DNA of 64,000 nucleotides from Escherichia hormaechei_A (GCA_042434945.1 CP170191.1:3162001-3226000), one strand, 5' to 3'; positions 46,788 to 56,299 are shown, numbered from the stretch's first letter. The notes: generated by a model from the sequence alone, not told the origin. A program made the numbers and translations.

Positions 46788-48614
46788 TCAGGCTCCTCGT
46801 GAAACAATAATCACCACCAGTACCGCCAGTTCAACCAGCGCCATCCGGCGGAACAGCAACGCACTACCTTCGCACTGCCAGCCCGGCACCAGCGACACCG
46901 GATTCAGCCATTTGCGCAGTTTCAGCACTGGCGCAAACGCCTGTTTCACCGGCATGGCAAAACCGTGAGCGGTAATCACCATTGATTTTTCGTGGTCGTA
47001 GCCGCACACCCAGGCCGCGCCGCGGGAACGCGATGGCAAACGATCGCCTTTGCAAATCGCCATAATGATGAATGGCAGCAGCGGGCAGGCAATCAGCAGC
47101 AACGTGATCATCGGTTGAGAAACGGTGGTGTTAGCAGGCTCCAGCGGCAGAGGTACAGCAGCAGACAGCATCGGCAGCAGCCACGGCGCAGCAACACCGC
47201 CAATTACGCAGCAAATCGCCAGTGCCACTACGCTTACGCTCATCAGGAGCGGTGCACAGGTGGCGTTTTCGGCTTCTTTGGTACGCGGCGCGCCGAGGAA
47301 CGTGACGCCATAGACTTTCGCCATACACATCACCGCCAGCGCACCGGTAATTGCCAGACCCACGGCGAGCAGCGGCCCCAGCAGACGGGCAACAAACGCG
47401 CCACTATTGCTCAGTTTGAAGAAGGATTGATAGATAACCCATTCCCCGGCAAAACCATTCAGCGGCGGCAGCGCAGCCATTGCCATCAGCCCGACTAACA
47501 TGGCGATGGAGATAACCGGCATTTTCTTGCCAATACCACCGAGTTTTTCGATATCGCGATGACCGGTACGGAACCAGATGCTCCCCGCTCCGAGGAACAG
47601 TACGCTTTTGAACAGGCTATGGTTAAGCAGATGGTACAGACCACCGACCAGGCCAAGAGCAATCAGTGCCGGTTGTTCGAGCGCGATACCCGTTACGCCA
47701 GCGCCCAGCCCCAGCAGGATAATGCCGATATTTTCCAGGGTGTGGTAAGCCAGCAGGCGCTGGATGTTGTGTTCCATCAACGCATACAGACCACCGACGA
47801 ACGCGGTGATCATGCCGAGCACCAGCAGCGCGATCCCCCACCACAGCGGTGCATTACCGCCCAGCAGTGACAGGGTTAAAATGCCCAGCAGGCCAATTTT
47901 CATGACTACCGTAGAAAACAACGCGGCAGCTGGCGCAGAGGCGTTAGCATGTGCCTGCGGCACCCAGCCGTGCAGCGGAATAATCCCGGCCAGCAGGCCA
48001 AAGCCAATCACACCGAGCAGCCAGATATCGGAACCGAGCGGCAGCTGTTGCATACGCATATCCAGCAGGCGCAGATCCAGCGTGCCATAACGCTGCCACA
48101 GCAGCCAGCAAGCAATCGCCAGCAGCAGAGTGCCAAGACGCCCCAGCGCAAACCACAGTTTGCCCTCTTTGCTGTTGCTGGTGAGGAACACCGCGCACAG
48201 GGCCATGATTTCGGCCATTACCACGAACATGCCGAGGTTGCTGGCAATGACGGCGCAGACGGCGGCAGCCATCAACATATTGATCTGCAAGCCGTTGCAC
48301 TTCACCTGCGCGTGGCGATGCCAGTCAATGTTGTAGAGGCTGACAAACAGACCGCACAGACCGAGCGTAATCAGCCAAATCGCGTTAAGCGGAGAAATTT
48401 GCACATCGTAGCTTACCAGCGACAGCGCACCGCTCACGCCAACCGCGCCAGTCAGTACAGTGAAGCCCGCGGCTGCCGTATACAGACTACCAACCGCGCC
48501 GCCAATTCCAGCTATCCAGCCACTTAACGCTTTTTGAAAAGAAAAGAGAAATGCCAGAACAGCGGCGGCGACAAACCACGCCACGCCGCTATTGATCAGG
48601 GAAATTGCGCTCAT
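46788..48614 (-). CDS. hycC: HycC, formate hydrogenlyase membrane subunit (NuoL/Mrp-like)
   Basis: A 608-residue polytopic membrane protein of the proton-pump antiporter family, with helices throughout. Typical motifs include PLHGWVPQAHANASAPAAAL (about residues 214-233) and the histidine-containing LLAYHTLENIG. Forms the membrane arm with HycD. Start overlaps the hycB stop (ATGA). E. coli-like. Confidence 0.96.
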   Translation of the reverse strand: MSAISLINSGVAWFVAAAVLAFLFSFQKALSGWIAGIGGAVGSLYTAAAGFTVLTGAVGVSGALSLVSYDVQISPLNAIWLITLGLCGLFVSLYNIDWHRHAQVKCNGLQINMLMAAAVCAVIASNLGMFVVMAEIMALCAVFLTSNSKEGKLWFALGRLGTLLLAIACWLLWQRYGTLDLRLLDMRMQQLPLGSDIWLLGVIGFGLLAGIIPLHGWVPQAHANASAPAAALFSTVVMKIGLLGILTLSLLGGNAPLWWGIALLVLGMITAFVGGLYALMEHNIQRLLAYHTLENIGIILLGLGAGVTGIALEQPALIALGLVGGLYHLLNHSLFKSVLFLGAGSIWFRTGHRDIEKLGGIGKKMPVISIAMLVGLMAMAALPPLNGFAGEWVIYQSFFKLSNSGAFVARLLGPLLAVGLAITGALAVMCMAKVYGVTFLGAPRTKEAENATCAPLLMSVSVVALAICCVIGGVAAPWLLPMLSAAVPLPLEPANTTVSQPMITLLLIACPLLPFIIMAICKGDRLPSRSRGAAWVCGYDHEKSMVITAHGFAMPVKQAFAPVLKLRKWLNPVSLVPGWQCEGSALLFRRMALVELAVLVVIIVSRGA

Positions 48615-49222
48615 TTAGCCTCTCCACTTTGAGCCTGCTGAAACAAGGTGAGATCGCCAAAGTCCGTGTTAAAAGTCAGCTCACGCTTACGTTTGCTGAC
48701 GCGGGCGATATCAGTGTTATCCACCAGATGCAGGGCTTTAGTCGGGCACATCCGCACGCAGGCCGGACCTTGTTCATCAAAGCTACAAAGGTCACATTTG
48801 ACGGCGATCGCGCGAATACCTGGCACCCAGTCAAGCAATGTGCTGACACGCGCCGGAGCAGGCGGTGCCGGTGGCGCTTTCGGGGTATTGGCGTTTGCCG
48901 GAATATCCAGCGGACGGCTGCCGGAAAATTCAATTGCGCCAAACGGGCAGGCGATGCCGCACAGCTTGCAGCTTACGCACAGGCTTTCATTCAACTGCAC
49001 GGCCCCATCAACGCGGGTGATGGCGTTAACCGGGCAGACCACCGCGCAGGGTGCATCTTCACAGTGGTGACAGAGCTGCGGCGCAGATTCTTTTTCATTC
49101 AGCATCACTCTCAGGCGCGGCATTGATTGCAGGCCGTGCTGGCGATGCGTCTCTGAACAGGCGGCCTCACAAGTGTGGCAGCCGATACAGAGCGTGGAGT
49201 CAGCAATTACAAAACGATTCAC
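48611..49222 (-). CDS. hycB: HycB, four-cluster ferredoxin linking formate dehydrogenase H
   Basis: A 203-residue iron-sulfur protein with four [4Fe-4S] motifs (CIGCHTCEAAC, CHHCEDAPCAVVC, CVSCKLCGIAC, CDLCSFDEQGPACVRMC). It takes electrons from FdhF, encoded elsewhere. The gap to hycA (124 bases) contains candidate FhlA sites. E. coli-like. Confidence 0.96.
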   Translation of the reverse strand: MNRFVIADSTLCIGCHTCEAACSETHRQHGLQSMPRLRVMLNEKESAPQLCHHCEDAPCAVVCPVNAITRVDGAVQLNESLCVSCKLCGIACPFGAIEFSGSRPLDIPANANTPKAPPAPPAPARVSTLLDWVPGIRAIAVKCDLCSFDEQGPACVRMCPTKALHLVDNTDIARVSKRKRELTFNTDFGDLTLFQQAQSGEAK

Positions 49223-49240
49223 CAGGCATTCCTCAGGTGA

Positions 49241-49296
49241 TTGTCATTTTTGACGAAAACATGCCGATGAAATGTCATTTTCGACACTCATCGACA
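49241..49296. promoter_or_regulatory. Candidate FhlA sites in the hycA-hycB gap
   Basis: TTGTCATTTTTGACGAAAAC and ATGAAATGTCATTTTCGACA share the core TGTCATTTT(T/C)GAC with the hyp enhancer at 49917-49937. E. coli FhlA is known to bind in this gap. Confidence 0.65.
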
Positions 49297-49346
49297 CGCC
49301 CATCCCCAAACAGGCGTAACGCCTGCAAAACGGGCAAAGCCTCAGC

Positions 49347-49808
49347 TCATGCTGCCGGGCTTTGTCCCTTTACCAGTTGGCTTAAATTCACCGGCACATT
49401 GTTTTCAATAGCGGTGTATAAGCTGTCGTAAACGCCAGCGATTTTTTCGAGATAGTGTTCCAGAACCTGTTCGCGATCGCGGATGTTGACCTTGCCATCA
49501 ATCATGCCGTCAATGCTCAGTTGCGCCTGCGCAATCCGCTGTTTGTCTTCGCCATCTTTTGTTTCGACGTAATACTCGATGGTGTGGCTGTTAAAGCCAT
49601 CCGCCAGGGTGACGTAAATGCGAAAATGTTCAAAAAGGACGAAACAGAGTTCTTTGTCCGGCGCGCAGCTCATGGCGTGATGCAGGCGCGCTTTCGATAA
49701 CGTGATCCCCTGAACCAGCGAATTGCAGTAGATGTGCCACTGGTCCTGTAGGCGACGATGCCGCTGTGCGATGTAATCGGCTTTCTCGCTTATTTCCCAA
49801 ATAGTCAT
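49347..49808 (-). CDS. hycA: HycA, negative regulator of the formate regulon
   Basis: A 153-residue protein that counteracts FhlA in E. coli by an unclear mechanism. No DNA-binding motif is visible; the sequence is mainly helical and charged. First gene of the hyc operon, behind a sigma-54 promoter and divergent from hypA. E. coli-like. Confidence 0.94.
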   Translation of the reverse strand: MTIWEISEKADYIAQRHRRLQDQWHIYCNSLVQGITLSKARLHHAMSCAPDKELCFVLFEHFRIYVTLADGFNSHTIEYYVETKDGEDKQRIAQAQLSIDGMIDGKVNIRDREQVLEHYLEKIAGVYDSLYTAIENNVPVNLSQLVKGQSPAA

Positions 49809-49844
49809 TGTCAGGTTACCCGTTTAACAGAGATGCCAGCTTTA

Positions 49845-49860
49845 AGCATTTTTTGTGCCA
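49845..49860 (-). promoter_or_regulatory. hyc operon sigma-54 promoter
   Basis: On the minus strand TGGCACAAAAAATGCT has GG and GC at the correct -24/-12 distance, 36 bases before hycA. Confidence 0.88.
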
Positions 49861-49907
49861 ACTTTTAATTTATTGTTATTAAAGAGATTTTTAAGCTAAA
49901 GATGAAT

Positions 49908-49951
49908 TTCGTCGCCGTGTCGACGTGTCATTTCGACATCATCGACATTAT
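49908..49951. promoter_or_regulatory. FhlA enhancer region shared by hyc and hyp
   Basis: The repeats GTGTCGACGTGTCATTTCGA and CATCATCGACA (about 49917-49947) resemble FhlA sites. They lie between the divergent sigma-54 promoters of hycA and hypA. Confidence 0.6.
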
Positions 49952-49973
49952 TCACCGCAGGGATAATCAACAC

Positions 49974-49989
49974 TGGCACAATTATTGCT
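49974..49989 (+). promoter_or_regulatory. hyp operon sigma-54 promoter
   Basis: TGGCACAATTATTGCT fits the -24/-12 consensus exactly, 31 bases before hypA. Confidence 0.9.
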
Positions 49990-50019
49990 TGTAGCTGGCA
50001 ATAGTTAATGGGAGGCGAT

Positions 50020-50370
50020 ATGCACGAAATAACCCTCTGCCAACGGGCACTGGAATTGATCGAACAGCAGGCCGCAAAACACGGCGCAAAACGCGTAACT
50101 GGGGTCTGGCTCAAAATTGGCGCATTTTCTTGTGTCGAAACCAGCTCTCTTGCCTTTTGTTTTGATCTGGTTTGCCGCGGCAGCGTGGCGGAAGGTTGTA
50201 AACTGCACCTCGAAGAACAAGAGGCCGAATGCTGGTGTGAAACATGCCAACAGTATGTGACGCTACTGACCCAGCGCGTCCGCCGCTGTCCACAGTGTCA
50301 TGGTGACATGCTGCAGATTGTGGCAGACGACGGTTTACAGATTCGGCGGATAGAAATAGACCAGGAGTGA
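50020..50370 (+). CDS. hypA: HypA, nickel chaperone for hydrogenase 3
   Basis: A 116-residue nickel-binding protein that inserts nickel into HycE with HypB. N-terminal MHEITLC holds the nickel-binding His2, and the zinc site is formed by CWCETC and CPQC. The ATG after GGGAGGCGAT is used; an upstream in-frame start adds four codons that include the Shine-Dalgarno. E. coli-like. Confidence 0.96.
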   Translation: MHEITLCQRALELIEQQAAKHGAKRVTGVWLKIGAFSCVETSSLAFCFDLVCRGSVAEGCKLHLEEQEAECWCETCQQYVTLLTQRVRRCPQCHGDMLQIVADDGLQIRRIEIDQE

Positions 50371-50373
50371 GCG

Positions 50374-51246
50374 ATGTGTACAACATGCGGTTGCGGTGAA
50401 GGCAACCTGTATATCGAGGGTGATGAACATAACCCTCATTCCGCGTTTCGTAGCGCGCCATTTGCCCCGGCGGCACGCCCGAAGATGAAAATCACCGGCA
50501 TTAAAGCGCCTGAATTTACCCCCAGCCAGACTGAAGAAGGCGACCTGCATTACGGTCATGGCGAAGCGGGCACTCACGCACCGGGCATGAGCCAGCGTCG
50601 GATGCTGGAAGTCGAAATTGACGTGCTGGACAAAAATAACCGTCTGGCTGAACGCAACCGCGCGCGCTTTGCTGCCCGCAAGCAACTGGTGCTCAACCTG
50701 GTTTCCAGCCCTGGTTCCGGTAAAACCACCCTGCTGACGGAAACCCTAATGCGCCTGAAAGACAGCGTTCCGTGCGCAGTTATTGAAGGCGACCAGCAAA
50801 CCGTGAACGATGCCGCACGCATTCGCGCTACCGGCACACCAGCGATTCAGGTGAATACCGGTAAAGGCTGCCATCTTGACGCACAGATGATTGCCGACGC
50901 CGCACCGCGCCTGCCACTGGACGATAACGGTATTCTGTTTATCGAAAACGTTGGCAACCTCGTATGCCCGGCCAGCTTCGATCTCGGTGAAAAACACAAA
51001 GTGGCGGTGCTTTCCGTTACCGAAGGTGAAGACAAACCGCTGAAATATCCGCATATGTTTGCCGCCGCCTCGCTGATGCTGCTCAACAAAGTTGACCTGC
51101 TGCCGTATCTCAACTTTGACGTTGAGAAGTGCATCGCCTGCGCCCGCGAAGTCAATCCAGAAATTGAAATCATCCTTATTTCCGCCACCAGCGGCGAAGG
51201 GATGGACCAGTGGCTGAACTGGCTGGAGACACAGCGATGTGCATAG
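50374..51246 (+). CDS. hypB: HypB, nickel-inserting GTPase
   Basis: A 290-residue GTPase for nickel delivery. The N-terminal CTTCGCGEGN motif is the high-affinity nickel site, and the G domain has Walker A SSPGSGKTTL (about residues 110-119), a metal site around CHLDAQMI and NKVDLLPY as the guanine motif. It overlaps hypC by 10 bases. E. coli-like. Confidence 0.96.
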   Translation: MCTTCGCGEGNLYIEGDEHNPHSAFRSAPFAPAARPKMKITGIKAPEFTPSQTEEGDLHYGHGEAGTHAPGMSQRRMLEVEIDVLDKNNRLAERNRARFAARKQLVLNLVSSPGSGKTTLLTETLMRLKDSVPCAVIEGDQQTVNDAARIRATGTPAIQVNTGKGCHLDAQMIADAAPRLPLDDNGILFIENVGNLVCPASFDLGEKHKVAVLSVTEGEDKPLKYPHMFAAASLMLLNKVDLLPYLNFDVEKCIACAREVNPEIEIILISATSGEGMDQWLNWLETQRCA

Positions 51247-51509
51247 GCGTTCCCGGCCAGATCCGCACCATTGACGGCAACCAGGCGAAAGTCGACGTCT
51301 GCGGCATTCAGCGCGATGTCGATTTAACGTTAGTCGGCAGCTGCGATGAAAACGGTCAGCCGCGCGTGGGCCAGTGGGTACTGGTACACGTTGGCTTTGC
51401 CATAAGCGTAATTAATGAAGCCGAAGCACGCGACACTCTCGACGCCTTACAAAACATGTTTGACGTTGAGCCGGATGTCGGCGCGCTGTTGTATGGCGAG
51501 GAAAAATAA
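51237..51509 (+). CDS. hypC: HypC, hydrogenase maturation chaperone
   Basis: A 90-residue chaperone that carries the Fe(CN)2CO unit with HypD to the HycE precursor. N-terminal MCIGVPGQI holds the essential Cys2. I chose the ATG inside the hypB end because this cysteine must follow the start; the longer frame is a shadow of hypB. It overlaps hypD by one base (TAATG). E. coli-like. Confidence 0.96.
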   Translation: MCIGVPGQIRTIDGNQAKVDVCGIQRDVDLTLVGSCDENGQPRVGQWVLVHVGFAISVINEAEARDTLDALQNMFDVEPDVGALLYGEEK

Positions 51510-52630
51510 TGCGTTTTGTTGATGAATATCGCGCGCCGGAACAGGTGATGCAGTTAATTGAGCATCTGCGCGAACGTGCTTCACATCTCTCTTACACAGC
51601 CGAACGCCCTCTGCGGATTATGGAAGTGTGCGGTGGTCATACCCACGCCATTTTTAAATTCGGCCTCGACCAGTTACTGCCTGAAAACGTTGAGTTTATC
51701 CACGGTCCGGGTTGCCCGGTGTGCGTACTGCCGATGGGTAGAATCGACACCTGCGTGGAGATTGCCAGCCATCCGGAAGTCATCTTCTGTACCTTTGGCG
51801 ACGCCATGCGCGTGCCGGGGAAACAGGGATCGCTGTTGCAGGCAAAAGCACGCGGTGCCGATGTTCGCATCGTTTACTCGCCAATGGATGCGTTGAAACT
51901 GGCGCAGGAGAATCCAACCCGCAAAGTGGTGTTCTTCGGCTTAGGTTTTGAAACCACCATGCCGACCACCGCCATCACTCTGCAACAGGCGAAAGCCCGC
52001 GATGTGCAGAATTTTTACTTCTTCTGCCAGCATATTACGCTTATCCCGACGCTGCGCAGTTTGCTGGAACAGCCGGATAACGGTATCGACGCGTTCCTCG
52101 CGCCGGGCCACGTTAGTATGGTTATCGGCACTGATGCCTATAATTTTATCGCCAGCGATTTTCATCGTCCGCTGGTGGTCGCTGGTTTCGAACCCCTTGA
52201 TCTACTGCAAGGCGTGGTGATGCTGGTGGAGCAGAAAATAGCGGCCCACAGCAAGGTAGAGAATCAGTATCGTCGGGTGGTACCGGATGCCGGTAACCTG
52301 CTGGCGCAACAGGCAATTGCTGATGTGTTCTGTGTCAACGGCGACAGCGAATGGCGCGGCTTAGGCGTGATTGAATCTTCTGGCGTGCACCTGACGCCGG
52401 ATTATCAACGATTCGATGCCGAAGCACATTTCCGCCCGGCACCGCAGCAGGTCTGCGATGACCCGCGCGCACGTTGTGGTGAAGTATTAACGGGCAAATG
52501 TAAGCCGCATCAATGCCCGCTGTTTGGTAACACCTGTAATCCTCAAACCGCATTTGGTGCACTGATGGTCTCCTCCGAAGGAGCGTGCGCCGCGTGGTAT
52601 CAGTATCGTCAGCAGGAGAATGAAGCGTGA
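51509..52630 (+). CDS. hypD: HypD, iron-cyanide assembly scaffold
   Basis: A 373-residue [4Fe-4S] protein on which the Fe(CN)2CO group is built with HypC. Conserved motifs are present: EVCGGHTHAIFKFG (active cysteine), GPGCPVCVLP, FGLGFETTMPTTA and the C-terminal cysteines CGEVLTGKCKPHQCPLFGNTC that bind the cluster. The end overlaps hypE by 4 bases. E. coli-like. Confidence 0.96.
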   Translation: MRFVDEYRAPEQVMQLIEHLRERASHLSYTAERPLRIMEVCGGHTHAIFKFGLDQLLPENVEFIHGPGCPVCVLPMGRIDTCVEIASHPEVIFCTFGDAMRVPGKQGSLLQAKARGADVRIVYSPMDALKLAQENPTRKVVFFGLGFETTMPTTAITLQQAKARDVQNFYFFCQHITLIPTLRSLLEQPDNGIDAFLAPGHVSMVIGTDAYNFIASDFHRPLVVAGFEPLDLLQGVVMLVEQKIAAHSKVENQYRRVVPDAGNLLAQQAIADVFCVNGDSEWRGLGVIESSGVHLTPDYQRFDAEAHFRPAPQQVCDDPRARCGEVLTGKCKPHQCPLFGNTCNPQTAFGALMVSSEGACAAWYQYRQQENEA

Positions 52631-53637
52631 ATAATATCCAACTCGCCCACGGCAGCGGCGGCCAGGCGATGCAGCAATTAATCAACAGCCTGTTTATGGA
52701 AGCCTTTGCCAACCCGTGGCTGGCAGAGCAGGAAGACCAGGCACGTCTTGATCTGGCGCAGCTGGTAGCAGAAGGCGATCGTCTGGCGTTCTCCACCGAC
52801 AGTTACGTCATTGACCCGCTGTTCTTTCCTGGCGGTAATATCGGCAAGCTGGCGATTTGCGGCACCGCGAATGACGTTGCGGTCAGTGGCGCTATTCCGC
52901 GCTATCTCTCCTGTGGCTTTATCCTCGAAGAAGGATTGCCGATGGAGACACTGAAAGCCGTAGTGACCAGCATGGCAGAAACCGCCCGCACGGCAGGCAT
53001 TGCCATCGTTACTGGCGATACTAAAGTGGTGCAGCGCGGCGCGGTAGATAAACTGTTTATCAACACCGCTGGCATGGGCGCAATTCCGGCGAATATTCAC
53101 TGGGGCGCACAGACGCTAACCGCAGGCGATGTATTGCTGGTGAGCGGTACACTCGGCGACCACGGGGCGACTATCCTTAACCTGCGTGAGCAGCTGGGGC
53201 TGGATGGCGAACTGGTCAGCGACTGCGCGGTGCTGACGCCGCTTATTCAGACGCTGCGTGACATTCCCGGCGTGAAAGCGCTGCGTGATGCCACGCGGGG
53301 CGGCGTGAATGCCGTGGTGCACGAGTTCGCGGCAAGCTGCGGCTGCGGGATTGAGCTGACCGAGCGCGGCCTGCCCGTTAAGCCCGCCGTGCGCGGGCTG
53401 TGCGAGCTATTAGGGCTAGACCCGCTTAACTTTGCCAATGAGGGCAAGCTGGTGATCGGCGTGGAACGCGCGGCGGCGGAAGCCGTACTTGCACAGCTGC
53501 GCGCGCATCCTTTAGGGAAAGACGCGGCCATCATCGGCGACGTGGTTGAGCGCAAAGGGGTGCGCCTGACCGGGCTTTACGGCGTGAAGCGCACGCTGGA
53601 TCTGCCGCACGCTGAACCGTTACCCCGAATTTGCTAG
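52627..53637 (+). CDS. hypE: HypE, carbamoyl dehydratase (mosaic gene)
   Basis: Dehydrates the carbamoyl group received from HypF to thiocyanate on its C-terminal cysteine; 336 residues ending PRIC with the essential Cys. PurM/AIR synthetase fold, with DRLAFSTDSYVIDPLFFPGG and GDTKVV nucleotide-site motifs. Up to about base 53300 it matches E. coli HypE; after that it diverges (for example ELTERGLP, GVERAAAEAV, RAHPLGKDAAII) and becomes GC-rich, so the gene joins two origins. Confidence 0.95.
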   Translation: MNNIQLAHGSGGQAMQQLINSLFMEAFANPWLAEQEDQARLDLAQLVAEGDRLAFSTDSYVIDPLFFPGGNIGKLAICGTANDVAVSGAIPRYLSCGFILEEGLPMETLKAVVTSMAETARTAGIAIVTGDTKVVQRGAVDKLFINTAGMGAIPANIHWGAQTLTAGDVLLVSGTLGDHGATILNLREQLGLDGELVSDCAVLTPLIQTLRDIPGVKALRDATRGGVNAVVHEFAASCGCGIELTERGLPVKPAVRGLCELLGLDPLNFANEGKLVIGVERAAAEAVLAQLRAHPLGKDAAIIGDVVERKGVRLTGLYGVKRTLDLPHAEPLPRIC

Positions 53638-53655
53638 ACCGCGCCAAAAGCGGTC
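53637..53655 (+). terminator. Hairpin between hypE and fhlA
   Basis: GACCGC-gccaaaa-GCGGTC overlaps the hypE stop codon; T-rich sequence follows 15 bases later. It may be a weak terminator or processing hairpin ahead of fhlA. Confidence 0.4.
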
Positions 53656-53699
53656 AGCGCTGAATTTCTCTTTTTGCCAGTTTCTATTGGAAAGCAACA

Positions 53700-55776
53700 A
53701 TGCCGTATACACCGATGAGCGATCTTGGACAGCAGGGCCTGTTTGACATCACGCGCACACTTTTACAACAGCCCGATCTCGGCGCGCTGAGCGATGCCCT
53801 GACGCGGCTGGTCAGGCAATCAGCGCTGGCGGACAGCGCCGCCATTGTGCTCTGGCATAGCGCAACCCACCGCGCGAGCTATTTCTCAACGCGTGATAAC
53901 GGCAAAATCTTCGAATATGAAGATGAAACGTTTCTGGCCCACGGCCCGGTGCGGCGTATCCTCTCCCGCCCGGAAGCGCTGCACTGCAATTTTGACCAGT
54001 TTCGCCAGGCCTGGCCGAAGCTGGCAGAGAGCAATCTTTACCACCCGTTCGGCCACTACAGCATGCTGCCGCTGGCGGTGGAAGGGCAAATTTTTGGCGG
54101 CTGCGAGTTTATCCGCGATACCGACCAGCCCTGGAGCGAGGCGGAGTACGAACGCCTGCACACCTTTACCCAGATTGTGGCCGTTGTCGCGGAGCAGATC
54201 CAAAGCCGCGTCACCAATAACGTGGATTACGACCTGCTGAGCCGCGAGCGCGATAACTTCCGCATTCTGGTTGCCATCACCAACGCCGTGCTCTCCCGCC
54301 TGGACATGGATGAGTTGGTCAGCGAAGTGTCAAAAGAGATCCATCACTATTTTAAAATCGATGCCATCAGCATTGCGCTACGCGGCAACCGGAAAGGCAA
54401 GCTGAACATCTACTCCACTCACTATCTTGATAAACAGCATCCCGCCCACGAACAGAGCGAAGTCGATGAAGCCGGAACCCTCACCGAACGCGTGTTCAAA
54501 GTAAAGAGATTGCTGCTGATCAATCTCCACGAGCGGGACGATATTAGCCCCCTATGAACGCATGTTGTTCGACACCTGGGGCAACCAGATTCAAACCTTG
54601 TGCCTGTTACCGCTGATGTCTGGCGACACCATGCTGGGCGTGCTGAAACTGGCGCAATGCGAAGAGAAAGTGTTTACCACTACCAATCTGAATTTACTGC
54701 GCCAGATTGCCGAACGTGTGGCAATCGCTGTCGATAACGCCCTCGCCTATCAGGAAAATCCATCGTCTGAAAGAACGGCTGGTTGATGAAAACCTCGCCC
54801 TGACCGAGCAGCTCAACAATGTTGATAGTGAATTTGGCGAGATTATTGGCCGCAGCGAAACCATGTACAGCGTGCTTAAACAAGTTGAAATGGTGGCGCA
54901 AAGTGACAGTACCGTGCTGATCCTCGGTGAAACTGGCACGGGTAAAGAGCTGATTGCCCGTGCGATCCATAATCTCAGTGGGCGTAATAATCGCCGCATG
55001 GTCAAAATGAACTGCGCGGCGATGCCTGCCGGATTGCTGGAAAGCGATCTGTTTGGTCATGAGCGTGGGGCTTTTACCGGTGCCAGCGCCCAGCGTATCG
55101 GTCGTTTTGAACTGGGCGGATAAAAGCTCCCTGTTCCTCGACGAAGTGGGCGATATGCCACTGGAGTTACAGCCGAAGTTGCTGCGTGTATTGCAGGAAC
55201 AGGAGTTTGAACGTCTCGGCAGCAACAAAATCATTCAGACGGACGTGCGTCTAATCGCCGCGACTAACCGCGATCTGAAAAAAATGGTCGCCGACCGTGA
55301 GTTCCGTAGCGATCTCTATTACCCGCCTGAACGTATTCCCGATTCACCTGCCGCCACTACGCGAGCGTCCGGAAGATATTCCGCTGCTGGCGAAAGCCTT
55401 TACCTTCAAAATTGCCCGTCGTCTGGGGCGCAATATCGACAGCATTCCTGCCGAGACGCTGCGCACCTTGAGCAACATGGAGTGGCCGGGTAACGTACGC
55501 GAACTGGAAAACGTCATTGAGCGCGCGGTCCTGCTGACCCGCGGGAACGTGCTCCAGCTCTCCCTGCCAGAGGTTACTCCTTCTGAAACGACCGTGACCG
55601 CAACCGAGCTTGCGAAAGAGGGAGAAGATGAATATCAGCTCATTATGCGAGTGCTGAAGGAGACCAACGGCGTGGTAGCCGGACCGAAAGGTGCGGCGCA
55701 ACGGCTGGGGCTGAAGCGTACCACCCTGCTCTCGCGCATGAAGCGTCTGGGAATCGATAAAGAGAGCCTGAATTAA
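53700..55776 (+). pseudogene. fhlA: FhlA, formate-sensing sigma-54 activator, with four apparent one-base insertions
   Basis: Activator of hyc, hyp, hydN-hypF and fdhF; E. coli FhlA has 692 residues. Two GAF domains lie at about residues 1-380, then the AAA+ domain with GETGTGKE, GAFTGA and LFLDEVGDMP, and a Fis-type helix-turn-helix at the end (GAAQRLGLKRTTLLSRMKRLGI). Extra bases occur at 54546 (a), 54755-54758 (a), 55114-55116 (g) and 55322-55324 (c). Residues 1-285 and the last 80 or so are diverged from E. coli; the middle, where all four insertions fall, is E. coli-like. A functional protein needs these corrected; sequence error at a join is the likely cause. Confidence 0.9.
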
Positions 55777-55837
55777 CCCGTCATTCCGGCGACGTCGCCC
55801 TGCGCGTAATTTGTCGCCCACTGCGGCGCGGAGCCGG

Positions 55838-56182
55838 TTATTTTTTGGGCCGATACTTTTCGGGTAATTCCGGAACCGGACGGCGATCGTCGATCAGATG
55901 ACGGATGGTCAGAATCGGATGGCGCCATAACATACGTGGCCCTGCCCAGCGCATCACCTGCTTCATCTCTTCCCGTCGGGCGGGCTGATAACAGTGCACA
56001 GGGCACTGTTTGCAGGCAGGTTTTTCCTCACCAAACACGCATTTATCCAGCCGCTTATCGGCATAAGCCTTGAGCGCTGAATAGTGCCCCTCTTCTTTTA
56101 TGGCGTGCGGACACCTGTTTTCGTACAGGGCGATCATTCTGGCGATCGTCTTTTTTTCTCGTGAAATACGTTTACCGGACAT
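55838..56182 (-). CDS. ygbA: YgbA, nitric oxide-induced protein of unknown biochemistry
   Basis: A 114-residue protein known in E. coli as an NsrR-regulated gene induced by NO. I use the ATG of MSGKRISREKK, which follows GAGGACGACGTT; the longer frame adds nine codons. It has a cysteine-rich patch (CVFGEEKPACKQCPVHCYQPARREEM) that could bind metal or a cluster. Basic at both ends. It is divergent from the symE-like gene and follows fhlA tail to tail. Diverged from E. coli. Confidence 0.88.
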   Translation of the reverse strand: MSGKRISREKKTIARMIALYENRCPHAIKEEGHYSALKAYADKRLDKCVFGEEKPACKQCPVHCYQPARREEMKQVMRWAGPRMLWRHPILTIRHLIDDRRPVPELPEKYRPKK

Positions 56183-56201
56183 AACGTCGTCCTCAACAAT
56201 A

Positions 56202-56223
56202 AAGTGCATTTATAATACCCTTT
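56202..56223 (-). promoter_or_regulatory. Candidate NsrR site upstream of ygbA
   Basis: AAGTGCATTTATAATACCCTTT resembles the NsrR consensus AAGATGCYTTTAAAATGCATC, especially in its left half (AAG-TGCATTTATAATAC). It lies 20 bases before the ygbA start codon. Confidence 0.5.
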
Positions 56224-56299
56224 TATCCGCACATTTTCAGTCATTGCATTCCATTTTCTGAAGCGCCCTTCCAGAATTACCCCGCCCCCCGCTGCGTTT

